Shown here in pieces: positions 1 through 11,290 of a stretch of 64,000 nucleotides of DNA. The notes under the pieces were generated by a model. It made no database searches, was not told the DNA's origin, and was given only the letters and a program-made list of their open reading frames with translations. How positions within the stretch are numbered: the stretch's first letter is position 1; every line of letters begins with the position of its first letter. This DNA is from Mytilus trossulus (Eukaryota; Mollusca; Bivalvia; Mytilida; Mytilidae): positions 49,165,431 through 49,229,430 of the forward strand of contig NC_086381.1 of the NCBI RefSeq assembly GCF_036588685.1, given 5' to 3'. Made by a program: the position numbers and the translations under genes.

Positions 1-540
1 TTATTCGCTGGGGAAGTATTATTGTAATGCATATATAAGTACTGATTATTTGCCTTTTATTCGCTGGGAAAAGTATAATTGTACGGCATATCTCAATCTA
101 ATTAGAATTAAATCTCTCACTCGCTCATTTTTAATGCTTGGTCGCTGCGTGCGTTATTAGATTGGCCATATCTTAGGGATTGGTTATTTGCCTTTTATTT
201 CCTGGGAAAAGTATAATTGTATGGCATATCTTAGGGACTGATTATTTGCCTTTTATATTCGCTGGGAAACGTATAATTGTACGGCATGTCGTGAAGACTG
301 ATTATTTGCATTTTATTCGCTGGGAAAGGCATAATTATATGGCACATCTTAGGGATTTATTATTTGCCTTTTATTCGCTGGGAAAAGTGTAAGTGTACGG
401 CATATTTTAGGGACTGATTATTTGCCTTTTATTCGCTGGGAATAGTATATTTGTATGGCATATCTTAGGGATTTATTATTTGCCTTTTCTTCGCTGGAAA
501 AATTATAATAGCAAGGCATATTTTAGAACGCATTATTATC
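1..540. repeat. 58-bp tandem repeat array
   Basis: About eight units of roughly 58 bp follow one another. Each contains TTATTCGCTGGGAAAAGTAT, a GGCATATCTTAGGG-like core and GATTATTTGCCTT. Units differ by scattered substitutions and the last one (480-540) is badly eroded. The array runs off the left edge. One unit is interrupted by a small insertion at 94-166. Short open frames across the array are by-products of the repetition. Confidence 0.9.
94..166. mobile_element. 73-bp MITE-like insertion in the tandem array
   Basis: The repeat unit is split here. The 7-bp CATATCT occurs at 87-93 and again at 167-173, as a target-site duplication would. The insert begins CAATCTAATTA and ends TTATTAGATTGGC, which are imperfect inverted repeats. 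It is too short to encode anything, so it would be non-autonomous. The superfamily is unknown. Confidence 0.65.
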
Positions 541-1267
541 TCTAAATGCGCTGGAAAATATATTTACCTTAATATATCATGACCTAAATATTTCCCTCTT
601 TCGTCATCTTAGAGTGTAAAAAACAGAGAACCTCTAAGATCCTGATGTTTAATCAAATTAGCGAAATCTGTTACAATAATGCAGAAAACTAATATAAATG
701 TTCATTTAAGATAACAAAGTTATAAAATTATAACTTTAAAATATTAATATTTTTACAAGTGTAGATTATTTTTGCTTGAATTTTAATGTTTTGAAATAGG
801 CATTTTCAGGGGAGGTAATTCTGAAATAGTACATTTTTCGAAGGAACGTTTACTACATTGAATTTTGCTCTTTTGTATTTTAGCCGAAAAAAACGTACTG
901 TGACTAAATCTTTTAAATTCTAATTCGTAAACTCAAACGAATATAAAATATTTATCAAATAACCACAAACTCTTACATGGGAGACGTCACTCGCAGAGAC
1001 AAGTGCACATTTTATTATTCGTATATGTATTATGAAAATCAATGTTTTTGTGTAAATACACCGAACATTCTCAGCTGGTACTGGTTACCGCATACTACAT
1101 TGTACTAAAGGTGAACAAATCTGAAAATAAATGATATAAAATTATTATATTATTTATTTGGGAAAGTGCTACTGGTCACTTTAACTGCAATGGCTCGAAT
1201 GACTTTAAACTACCTGAATTCACTTTAAACCCCATTCAAACCGACCTTACTATAAATCTCTATGAAG
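541..1267. other. AT-rich stretch without recognised features
   Basis: No exon-like open frame with splice sites, no repeat I can name and no RNA gene was seen. Confidence 0.5.
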
Positions 1268-1354
1268 AAATAACATAAAAAATTTGGTGCACACTGAATA
1301 ACGCGCGTAGCGGGTTATTTAACAGTGTGCATCACTTTTTTTTTAATGTTATTT
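1268..1354. mobile_element. Foldback (hairpin) element
   Basis: The two halves are inverted copies: AAATAACAT, an A/T run, GTGCACACTG and AATAAC on the left answer GTTATTTAACAGTGTGCATC, a T run and ATGTTATT on the right. They enclose a short GC-rich loop (GCGCGTAGCGG). This is the architecture of a small non-autonomous DNA element. Confidence 0.6.
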
Positions 1355-1439
1355 TGAATAGACAGAAAAAATATTACACTGATTTCTTATAATCTAATTA
1401 TAAATTCCATGTTGAACCGTTGAAAACCATGAAAAAACT

Positions 1440-1490
1440 TTGATGACGTCACGGTCACATAACGTCAGCCAATCAGAAGACGTCACGCGT
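1440..1490. promoter_or_regulatory. Cluster of CRE-like and CCAAT motifs
   Basis: A full TGACGTCA octamer (1444-1451), further ACGTCA half sites and a CCAAT box (about 1469-1473) fall within 50 bp. The motif content is promoter-like, but no gene start is visible nearby. The cluster may instead be part of the adjoining foldback element. Function is inference only. Confidence 0.3.
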
Positions 1491-1491
1491 T

Positions 1492-1922
1492 AAATCCAAA
1501 ATTAAATGATTGCGAATTAAGTAAATTAAAGTTTATATTTTCACCAGATTTTTCTCAACCAGTAGCCCATTTTCATATTACCGACTTTTGATTCTGGTAT
1601 TTATATTTTTTCTATACGTTACTTTCTCTGTGTTAGCACATCCTAGTACTCGGCCAAGCAAGAAAATTTTTTTAAGATGTTTTATATAATTTATATTATA
1701 TCTTATTCAGTTTATGAAATACCTCATATAAATTTATAAGATATCTATAATAATATAGTTTGAGATATCTTATATTTTAAACTGTATGAAATCATCAGAA
1801 TTTCATAAACTATGTGAGGTATCTAATAAAAGTATATATGACTAGAACACACTCGTGATATCGCGGGTCCGTGACTGAATTAAAGTATATAACTATCTGC
1901 AAGCCTTATTTTAGTATTAGTT
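1492..1922. repeat. AT-rich stretch with AGATATCTTATA-type motifs
   Basis: Around 1680-1810 the sequence repeats variants of AAGATATCTTATAAA in both orientations. The same motif family recurs at 5100-5215, on the other side of the Penelope-like element. No coding potential was seen. Confidence 0.5.
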
Positions 1923-1939
1923 TTGACACCTGATAAAGT

Positions 1940-2200
1940 CATGCCGATAATAAGATACACAGTTTTCTCTGCTTTCAAATGTGTCTGTTTGAACCCGTCG
2001 AACTGGAACTTATCAATTATTGGTAATATTAATTATTTGAAAAACAAAAGGTCCTGGAATGGAGTATTTTTTAATCAACAGCATTGTCCTATATTAGTTA
2101 TAAATAAAGTTAAATTCTTTAATTAGCTGTTTTACGTCATGCCCGCTAACAAATTGAAAACTGTACCTATACGCGCCTTATGTTTAGTCCAGATTTTTAG
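1940..2200 (-). repeat. Left direct-repeat copy flanking the Penelope-like element
   Basis: This segment shares many blocks, in the same orientation, with 4915-5100, for example AATATTAATTA, AAAACAAAAG and CTATATTAGTTATAAA. On the minus strand it reads like the N-terminal part of the same retroelement frame (IDKFQF.. here against IRKFRL.. in the other copy). The pair therefore looks like a partial second copy or pseudo-LTR, as Penelope-like elements often carry. Confidence 0.6.
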
Positions 2201-2378
2201 TATTCGTATTCTTATCTTAGAAAGTCTTACTGATTAAAATACTACAATGGGTAACAATTTGACAATTAGGTAGTGTGAACCCTGTGATTATGACCCGTGT
2301 ATATAGCATATTAATCATGAATACACCGTTTGGTGGTGTGCCTGTCAGATGCAGAACATACAGATAAGGTAATAAGTA

Positions 2379-4951
2379 AAATTGAGAATGGAAATGGGGA
2401 ATGTGTCAAAGAGACAACAACCCGACCAAAATAAAAAAACACAACAGCAGAAGGTCACCAACAGGTCTTCAATGTAGCGAGAAATTCCCGCACCCGGAGG
2501 CGTCCTTCAGCTGGCCCCTAAACAAATATATACTAGTTCAGTGATAATGAACGCCATACTAATTTCCAAATTGTACACAAGAAACTAAAATTTAATAAAT
2601 ACAAGACTAACAAAGGCCAGAGGCTCCTGACTTGGGACAGGCGCAAAAATGCGGCGGGGTTAAACATGTTTGTGAGATCTCAACCCTCCCCCTATACCTC
2701 TAACCAGTGTAGAAAAGTAAAAGCATAACAATACGCACATTAAAATTCAGTTCAAGAGAAGTCCGAGTCTGATGTCAGCAGATGTAACCAAAGAAAATAA
2801 ACAAAATGACAATAATACATAAATAACAACAGACTACTAGCAGTTAACTGACATGCCAGCTCCAGACTTCAATTAAACTGACTGAAAGATTATGATTTCA
2901 TCATATGAACATCAGGCACAATCCTTCCCGTAAGGGGTTTAGTATCATACCATCATAACATATATGAGAAGAACATAACCCGTGTCATGCCAACAACTGT
3001 TTTTAGAATAAATGTGTTTAGTTCCGACGCAAAGACCTTATCAGTGACTCAATATTAACGCCAAAATATGCAATCTTTAATGACTTGACAACAGTATCGT
3101 AATTATATCCCTTCTTAATAAGTCTATTCAAAGGTTTTGTAAGTTTATCAGGTGAATACTGACACCTTTGTGCTTTATAAAGAATATTTCCATAAAAAAT
3201 TGGATGTGAAATACCTGAACGTATAAAAAGTCTGCATGTTGAGCTATATTTACGAATGATGTCTTCATACCGATGATAAAATTTAGTAAATGTTTTGACT
3301 AGTTTGTGATATCGAAAACCCTGGTGTAATAATTTTTCAGTAATACATAAATTTCTCTCGTTAAAATCTAAAACATTGTTACATACACGAGCGAATCGTA
3401 CAAGTTGAGATATATAAACCCCGTAAGATGGTGACAAGGGAACGTCACCATCTAAAAAACGGATAATTAACGATAGGAAATGAAAAATCATCCCTTTTAT
3501 CATAAATTTTAGTATTCAGCTTTCCGTTAGTGATATAGATATCAAGATCGAGGAAAGGGCAGTGGTCATTGTTAGTATTAGCTTTATTTAAAGTAAGTTC
3601 ACCAGGATAAATTTCATTAATATACATACTGAAGTCGTCATTATTTAGAGCCAAAATATCATCCAAATATCTAAAAGTATTATTAAATTTGTTTATCAGA
3701 TGTTGTTTTGATGGGTCTTTGCTTATTTTTGTCATAAATTGTAACTCGTAACAATACAAAAAGAGGTCCGCAATAAGTGGTGCACAGTTAGTCCCCATTG
3801 GGATTCCGATAATCTGACGATATACGGAATCCCCAAAGCGAACAAAAATGTTATCTAGTAAAAATTCAAGGGCATATATAGTATCAAAGCATATCCAATT
3901 AACATAGGTTTTTTTTGTTTATTGCTACTAAAAAATGACCTAAAAGAGTTTGAACATATATATTCACATTCTGATTTTTTGAATGCCCATTTAATTAGGT
4001 GTGTGAATTTTTTCTTAATGAGAATGTGAGGCAATGTGGTATACAGGGTAGAAAATCAAAACTTTGAACAGATTCAAAATCACCAATATAAGCATGCAAT
4101 TTATCAAGTACTTCCAACGAGTTCTTGACACTCCAAAAGTAATTTATTCCACTATTTTCGAAGGCCTTATTTGAACAATTTATTATAAGGTTTTTAATCG
4201 TACCAAGTGTGCTGGTAAGAATAATAGACAATTTAGTAGTTGAACAATGGCTTGAAGACGAAATAAATCTATATTTGTAAGGGGTTTTGTGTAGCTTCGG
4301 AAGCCAATACATAGTTGGGACTTTCATTGTATTTGGCTCTGCTTGTAAAGCGGTGGCTAAAAGTTTATGTTTGTTACAGATTTCGTTTTCTGAAAATGGA
4401 GTCAGTTGGAATGTTGGTGAATTGCTGATTTCTTTTTTCAGAACCTCAATGTAAAATTTACGTCAAACAATAATAATATTATTAGCAGCTTTATCGGCCG
4501 GGACAAAAACAAATTCCTTGACTAGTTCTTTTAGTTTATGTTTGATACGAGAAATAGGTTTATTGTGGTTATTGTTAATAGTAAAATGTTCGTTAAAATG
4601 TTGAATACGTATATCAACTATCTTCATTACTGAATTAAAAAAAGAGTCCAAAGATTTTTTGTCAGCTTTTTCCCGTTTTATCCATTTCATACAGTAAGTA
4701 TGGAGTGAGTCTTGGATGATATTACGACACTCATTCCAATTAATAATTGACGGGGGACGATATTTAGGTCCTTTACTGAGAAATGATTTTAACTCTCGGT
4801 CTTGAACGATGTTAAGATCTCCTGTTATAACATGGGAAATGGGTCCATAAATATATTCGGAATTACTGCAATTACATGAAGTAGGTGTAACTGGTGAATA
4901 TACTATTGGTATCGGTATTGGACTCAACCGGAACTTCCTAATTATTCGCAA
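2379..4951 (-). mobile_element. Penelope-like retroelement, decayed
   Basis: The element lies on the minus strand. Its 3' untranslated part (2379-2960) recurs in pieces at 19036-19165, 27520-27640 and 37765-37910. The reverse transcriptase remnant occupies 3018-4951. A partial copy of the 5' region lies on each side (1940-2200 and 4915-5100). I did not recognise a GIY-YIG endonuclease after the reverse transcriptase, so it is either absent or eroded. The assignment rests on the order and wording of the RT motifs. Confidence 0.7.
3018..4951 (-). pseudogene. Reverse transcriptase (Penelope-like), frameshifted
   Basis: Four minus-strand open pieces make one broken protein. Piece 4951-4463 has HVITGDLNIV, LSKGPKYR and, at its end, FVPADKAANNIIIV, a phrase typical of Penelope-like RTs. 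Piece 4327-3995 has YWLPKLHKTP and RFISSS. Piece 3798-3445 has IGIPMGTNCAPLIADLFL and the catalytic FRYLDDIL. Piece 3503-3018 continues with SYGVYISQLVRFARVC and the C-terminal region. At least three frame breaks separate the pieces, so no functional enzyme is made. The family normally copies its RNA into DNA at chromosome breaks or ends. Confidence 0.8.
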
Positions 4952-5215
4952 TATTAATTACGTGGAAAACAAAAGAGCCTGGAGTGGTGTAATTTTTAAT
5001 CAACACCTTTGTACTATATTAGTTATAAAATAATGTTGAATTCTTTGATTCGTCGTTTTTACGTGATGACGGCTGACAAATTGGACCTCGTAATTTTAGT
5101 ATTATAGATATCTTGTAAAGTATATAAGACATTTAATAATGTATATGTTATATCTTATAAACTAATTAAGATATCTTATAAATTATATGAGATATCTTGA
5201 AGTTTGAATAAATAT
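4915..5215 (-). repeat. Right direct-repeat copy and AT motif block
   Basis: 4915-5100 matches 1940-2200 in the same orientation and covers the start of the RT frame. 5100-5215 is rich in the AGATATCTTATA motif also seen at 1680-1810. Together they frame the retroelement. Confidence 0.55.
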
Positions 5216-5359
5216 TACAAAATATTACAACGACTGGCCATAATCATGCATCAGAAAAGATAAATATTTTGTTGATTAAGAGTTGAACGGAATAGTCTCG
5301 ATTGTACATGGAATCATGGATCGAATATCATTTATTTATAATATTTACATATGCACTTC

Positions 5360-5509
5360 AGAGGCGGATTTAGGGGGGAGGGGCAGGGGCCCTATTGAGG
5401 ATTTTTTTGTTGTTGATTATATAGGGAATCAATGAAGCGTGACGGTAGCGAGGCCCCCTTCTGAGGCAGCCAGTGGGCCCCACTTATGAAAATTTCTAGA
5501 TCCGCCACT
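5360..5509. mobile_element. MITE with GGCGGATYYAG ends
   Basis: The element begins AGGCGGATTTAG and ends CTAGATCCGCCACTG, imperfect inverted repeats around a C/G-rich interior containing GATTATATAGGGAATCA. A second copy with the same ends and the same interior phrase is at 18254-18394. Confidence 0.65.
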
Positions 5510-5672
5510 GCACTCGTCTCAGAATTGCAGAATTGTTTATCTTATATACCATATTATTAAGGAATTTAAGGGGGGAATCTAATACAAGTGCCTGTGCGCA
5601 TATAGTTCAACATTTTCGTTTCACATGAAAATGCAGCATGCATTTAATAACATGTATATTCAGACTGAAAAT

Positions 5673-5740
5673 AATTATTATTTTGAATAATTTATTTTGA
5701 ATAATTTATTTTGAATAATTTATTTTGAATAATTATTTTG
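5673..5740. repeat. Short tandem repeat, about 14 bp
   Basis: TTTTGAATAATTTA is repeated about four times, some 50 bp before the fucosyltransferase exon. It lies in the presumed intron. Confidence 0.85.
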
Positions 5741-5788
5741 CTTAACTTGATTGTGCTGTTTCTGATTACATTATATATTTTCTTTCAG

Positions 5789-6888
5789 ATTGCAATTGTG
5801 CAAGTCTTTTTAAAAAAAGACATATTTTCTGTATCTTTGCAACATTTTGGATTTTACGTGCCGTAGTAGACGATGCCATTCTAGTAGTACTTAAGACACC
5901 AATATTTCAACAAGTGATACCAAGGAGTGAAAATAAAAGCAATTATTTATTACTGTGGTATGCACCACCATTTTGGGCTCGAAACGATATGATTAAACCT
6001 CAGAAAGGATTGAAAAATTGTGTATTCAAAAATTGTGAAATATCATTTGACAAGAGTTTGATAAATAAAAGCGATGTTTTGTTATTTCATCAGGCTGATC
6101 TGAAAACATATCCGCCAATTAGAACTGACAATCAAATATGGATATACATGACGTTAGAGTCTCCAGTACACATGCGCAAGATTAATAGAAACCAAAAGTG
6201 GAATAATGCATTCAACTGGACAATGAGCTATCGACGAGATTCGGACATATTTACACCCTATGCAAAATTGTCTAAAAGATTTACGCTTCTAAAAAAAAAT
6301 TACACCGATATATTTAAAAAGAAATCAAAGGATGTGGCTTGGATTGTTAGTAATTGTCTTGCACATTCAAAAAGGATGAGGTACGTGCGAATGATGAAGA
6401 AATATATCAATGTAGACATATTTGGAAACTGTGGAAACTCGTGTTCCAGAACGGGTGATAACTGTATGAAAGAATTAAGTAGACACTATAAATTCTATCT
6501 TTCATTCGAAAATTCTTTGTGTGAAGATTATGTAACAGAAAAGGCATTCAAATTGTACAAGAACGATTTCAATATAGTTCCTGTAATCAGGGGAGCTCCT
6601 AATATTAAGGATATTTTACCATATGATACCTATATTTCTACCTCGGATTTCAATTCTACAAAATTATTAGCTCTTTATCTCAGGGATGTAGCACTGAATA
6701 AAACCAAGTATTTATCATATCTTCAAGCTAAAGACAGGTATACGACGATCCTCGGCTCGGATATAATAAAAGATGGAGCATGCGCATTGTGTAAAGTATT
6801 GAACAGTGATAAAAAAAGAAAAGGTACTGTAGATGTAACCCAATGGGCGTTGAAGAAAAAATGCGCCAGTCCTGTTGATATAAATTAA
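5789..6888 (+). CDS. Alpha-1,3-fucosyltransferase (GT10), catalytic exon
   Basis: GT10 enzymes move fucose from GDP-fucose to GlcNAc in N- or O-glycans in the Golgi. The frame is open from a splice acceptor (TTTCTTTCAG, ending 5788) to TAA at 6886-6888, with no ATG at its head. A first exon with the start codon must lie upstream and was not found. The exon begins with a basic KKRH followed by a hydrophobic stretch (about 5821-5868), which fits a type II anchor. The catalytic region shows LLLWYAPPFW, NWTMSYRRDSDIFTPY (acceptor-side motif), and then YKFYLSFENS and CEDYVTEKAF, the GDP-fucose motif. The usual NALxAGAVPVV is replaced by KLYKNDFNIVPVIRGAPN, a divergence within the family. The Cys-rich C-terminus (CALCK, KKKC) looks complete. 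Which fucosyltransferase subtype it is cannot be told. Confidence 0.9.
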
Positions 6889-6908
6889 TGATAATACACG
6901 CTATCGGA

Positions 6909-6914
6909 AATAAA
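6909..6914 (+). promoter_or_regulatory. Polyadenylation signal of the fucosyltransferase
   Basis: AATAAA lies 20 bases after the fucosyltransferase stop codon, a usual place for a poly(A) signal. Confidence 0.6.
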
Positions 6915-7059
6915 TATTTATAAACAAAATATGATTGAAGAATTTAAGATATAAAAAATAGTTTCTGATTCATATTGTAGTAGACACAGGTCGTCAACGG
7001 TAGTAAAAACAATATTTGAAGTCGGCCTTTTATTCAAACTAATATGGTACGATTGGTCG

Positions 7060-7290
7060 GATTATAAGGTTTTGCCTCTTTTCTGTGAAAGGGCCTATTG
7101 AATTTGTTCTGATTATGTGTTTTTGTCTTCCTCCGCCACATTTATTTCAGTCTTGTGTGTACTTTTTCGAGATCATAGAACAAGAAGAAGTCAAAATTTT
7201 AAATATGACTTTGACCTTTGACCTCAATTTCATTTTAGTGAACACATGATTTCAAATCAATATTGTACCTTAGATCTCTATCACTTACCA
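7060..7290. repeat. Dispersed repeat (AGGTYTTTCC..GAAAGRCCT family)
   Basis: It contains GGTTTTGCCTCTTTTCTGTGAAAG, then GCCTATTGAATTTGTTCTGAT, and CTTTGACCTTTGACCTCAA further on. The same head, in clearer foldback form, occurs at 59925-59985 with a related tail to about 60460. Confidence 0.5.
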
Positions 7291-7319
7291 TTCATGCTAT
7301 ACATTAATCTATCACTTTA

Positions 7320-7410
7320 TACACGAGCATCACTGCAGAGACAGATATTCTCAAAATGCGCATCTGGTGCAAGAAAATTGGTACAGTTAATTTTATTATA
7401 CATTAATCTA
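7320..7410 (+). repeat. Fragment of the dispersed GGTGCAAGAAAATTGGTAC repeat
   Basis: ACGAGCATCACTG..GAGACA and GGTGCAAGAAAATTGGTAC match the 3' ends of the longer copies at 52340-52745 and 56960-57285. Confidence 0.65.
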
Positions 7411-10400
7411 TCACTTTAATATGTCAAATACAGGAGGGGAAATAACTCTCATACACAGTCTTTGTACCGCTGATCATAAGTGGACACAATATCCTGAAGA
7501 TATATCGAGCAAATAGGTTAAATACATTTATCGCTTTCTTCAGTGATCGGATAGATAACTACTATAAATGCCAACAATTTTTTGGTTAAGCACTGTGATT
7601 TTGAAAGGCACTCATACACTGTGCGATAGCATATACCAAATCTATTATTACTCCAACTTGGTACATGAGATGGCCATATGGTTTTTTGCAAAATACTTAT
7701 CTTGAACGTCATAAAAATTATTATCACGAATTAATACGCTGGTTATTTTGCGGGTGAACCCCCTGAGATTTTCACGCTTATATTTATAGTACGATTGGTT
7801 TGTGCAATTTGCATTAGACATACGGTTTGTAGAAACTGGGATTTGCAAGTTAGGAAATAATGAGGAACACTCCGAAGTTGTAAATAAAACAGGCGAGCTT
7901 TAACATGTATATTCAAATAGTAGCTGTATATTATACATTTTTCTTTTGAAACTATCCAACACTACTTTCAACTGACTTGTGCTAGAATTTACTTACTTTA
8001 AAGAAAGGTGTTTTAACATCACCATTATTCTATTCAGTCAATTATTTTAATTAAGAAAGAAACAAACAAAAAATTGGAAGGTCGACCAGCCAGAAATTTG
8101 GGGTTCACGTATTGCTTTTCTTTAAAAAAAAAAATAAGACTTGTGTTGATGTTTGGGAGGAATAAATTCCTAAAAACTGTAACATTGAGTCTTGTGTACT
8201 AAAGCCTTCGTCATAGGAAAAAAGTGGTTGACGGAACTCATTTTATGTTTTTAAAAACACAAAAAAAACCAGTTCGACTAGTATTATAGGATCATATAGT
8301 CTTTACACGTCAAGAGAAAAATTATTTGACATCTAACTAAATGAGTATAATTATAAGTTATCTGAAATAATTAGTATCTATTCATGATTTCACTGTTTTG
8401 TTTTGTGTTGTTGTACTCTTTTAGCCGTACTTATTATATATATACCTTAATAAACTTTTGGTTGACCTCTTCCACACTCCACAAGAGCAATTTCTCATCT
8501 TTATCGTTTTCTATGTATGACCTGCACATATATATGCATAAAAATACACATCATGAGGTTCTAAAAATTGTTTTCCATTTTTTTCTATAAATTATATCAG
8601 TCCTTGAATTTGATTCATCCAGATCAAACAAGCCTTTTTAAAAGCTACTACTTGTATAAACATTTATTTTTAGATTGACAAATATTTGTTGTATATTTCG
8701 TAAATAGGTCAGTATTGCTACACACGATTTTCTAGCAGCAGTGTGTTAACAATACATGGATAGTTTATTCGTAAGTATATAATATATCTAAAATAACATT
8801 TTTTTTGTAGCTGAAAATTATATGATGTGTATTAATTATGTATTATTGATTGATTGATTTTACGGTCGTGTTCACGTACGGTACAACACGAAAATAGAAT
8901 AATAATTAGTATAGTAATATGTAATGTTTTACTCCGATTAGTCATTGCACCCATCCAGTACTGATAGGTTATTAACATTTTCACGCTGCTATAGCTTGTT
9001 TTCAAACCAGAGATTTCGTTTGTTTGTATGTGTCGTTGTTCATGCTTACATTTTTTATTGTTTGAGTGTTGTCTTGGGCAAATTTTTATAAGTGGGGGCC
9101 CACTGACCGCCTAAAAGGGTGCTAGTCCAAATAATTTTGACGTATTGAAAGGCTACTATAATATTTTTCTTTGACGTCTTACATGATGGTATAGTTTTTA
9201 AAGCAATTGCTTTCATGCCGTCGCGTATGGCCATCTTTGTGACCCAGATCAGAGACTCCGCCCAGATCAAGCCATAGTATTTTGTTAAACAGGCTCCTGG
9301 TCTGTCATTCTTAAACACCAATGTATGTTTTCTAATGCAATACATAGCTTGAAACTTTTGAAAAACGTTAGTGGATTTAAGAAGTATCAGCATACGTTCT
9401 TGTAGATGTATTAATTTTTGTATTTAGGGGGACAACCGTTTGACTATCAAAAAACATAGACGTCCGAGTGAAAAAAATGCATTTTTATACCTGCGATTCC
9501 GTTTTCCGTTCGTACGATGTTTCAACAAAATATGGAATCATTTCAGTTGTTGATTTAGTATTGAAAATTTGACTGAATTATCTTTTATAATATACGGTTT
9601 TATATGTTTAATTGGTGTTTTTTTTAAGAAAGAGGTCAGGTGCTCTTGTTCATTCATAAAATTGTCGTTCATTCATAAATTTATCGTAAAATCAAAATCA
9701 CTACACAGGTTATCAGGTTATACGTAGTGTCAAATGATTACCTGTAATCTAAAAATAGACAATTAAATTAAAAACACATAACAATAAGTTTGTTTTCCTT
9801 TTTTGTCATAACTCCGTAAGATTTATCGATCACCTTACTAATGAAATGGACCCGTCCAAACGTGATAGATGCCAATTAAGTCCAGATGAAGAGATATTTA
9901 CAATTTGGAATTTTCTAGTTTCATAGATAAAAAAAAGTACATCCTTTTTGGATATCATATTCAAAACTGGGTATGCATGACAAATGATAAAACCATTATC
10001 CTCGTCTTTCCAATGGACGAGTCTACTACGTTTGTTGATCCTCGACGGTCCACCGTGTTTGCAATTTTATTTCACATGTTTTCGAAATATTGAAGATCAT
10101 TTTCACAATGTTTCCTGAAAATTGGATAAATATCAAAGCAACTTAGAGCTGTTTGTTCTTGTTCGTTTAATGACGATTTAATGTCATGTTTGTCTGTGAT
10201 GGCCCCTCTTTTCGGGATTGCACGAGAATTATAGTTATCTCGTACCGCATGAGGATGACACATATCAACTGAGCAATAATGTTTGGGACTTAGTTTTTAA
10301 GAAATGATGACAAAGTAACATCTTGAAAATATTTTTAGTCAGCTGAAATATATATTTATTTTTTACATGTTTATGTCTTGTAAAATATTTTGTTTCTTTC

Positions 10401-11230
10401 CCGTTTTTCAACATTTGCGTATGGAAAGTTGAAGAAATGTTTTTACTGAAGTGTTAAATTTAAATTAATTATGAAAATTAAATCAATAAAGGAAATTATT
10501 GCACAGTTACAAACACTACTAGGGGATAATCCATTATAATTTCTCTTGGAGTTATATGTTTCAGCACATGTATATTTGACCCCAACTTTAGCCTGGTAAA
10601 CGTGTTGTCTCCTTGTGAAATATAAAACATATTAAAAATGACTTTCTGCTAAAGTCTTTAATTGATATAAAGTTAAAACCTTCTTAATTCTCACTAGACA
10701 ACACTCCTGTCATGTTTAATTCTTAAATATATGTGGATGAAAAAAAAAGTCCCCAAAACATAAACATGGCAGCAATTGCTTTTACAGCCTTTCAGGCTTT
10801 GATTAATTCTAAAAACGCATAATTATATGCGAAGTTCGTTTTCTTCGACATTTCGTAATTCTCTACTATCTATAGTATATGTTCAGTGAGTACTTCTTAG
10901 TAACTTTGTAATCATTATTCGATATATTTTCGATTAGTTACCCTCCCACCCATCCCTAATGTTTAATTATTGTACTTGTGAGTTAAATATTGACAGATTT
11001 AATTTGTGCGGTTTATTTTTGTAGGGCCCGCAATTGTGTATACTCTATGTCATGTATGTGTATAAATTATTTGTTAAATGAACTTGTACAATAATTTTCG
11101 GCCACGTTTTAAATACACCGAACTTGTAAATTGCTCATTGTTGAAAAAAACGTTTGTTCTTTTCTATGTAATGTATGTTCATGAATACTATATGTTTTAT
11201 AATAAAAAAAAAATTTTGAATTCTGCTTTC
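7411..11230. other. Gene-poor stretch upstream of the PPxY receptor
   Basis: AT-rich DNA with no convincing exon. A 112-residue minus-strand open frame at 9393-9055 has near-normal composition but no recognisable motif and no clear splice context. An imperfect palindrome around CGTGTTCACGTACGGTACAACACG sits near 8868-8891. The 5' untranslated exon and promoter of the gene starting at 11233 probably lie here, but I cannot point to them. Confidence 0.4.
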
Positions 11231-11232
11231 AG

Positions 11233-11290
11233 ATGTATTTGCTCTTGATGTTTTTCTTAATACAAGAGTACACCACAATCAAACTAAAAG
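11233..11290 (+). CDS. PPxY receptor exon 1 (signal peptide)
   Basis: A splice acceptor (CTGCTTTCAG) ends at 11232 and ATG follows at once, so the 5' UTR must come from an upstream exon. The exon encodes 19 hydrophobic residues and stops at AAAG|GTAAAC in phase 1, matching the next exon. Confidence 0.65.

Noticed and set aside
1..540. CRISPR-like or coding tandem repeat
   Set aside because: The units are head-to-tail, about 58 bp, with no spacers. The only open frame (180-392) starts from a non-ATG codon and follows the repeat.
9055..9393. 112-codon minus-strand open frame
   Set aside because: It is the best of the unexplained frames, but has no recognisable domain, no Kozak-like start and no splice partner. 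Mentioned in the gene-poor stretch rather than called.
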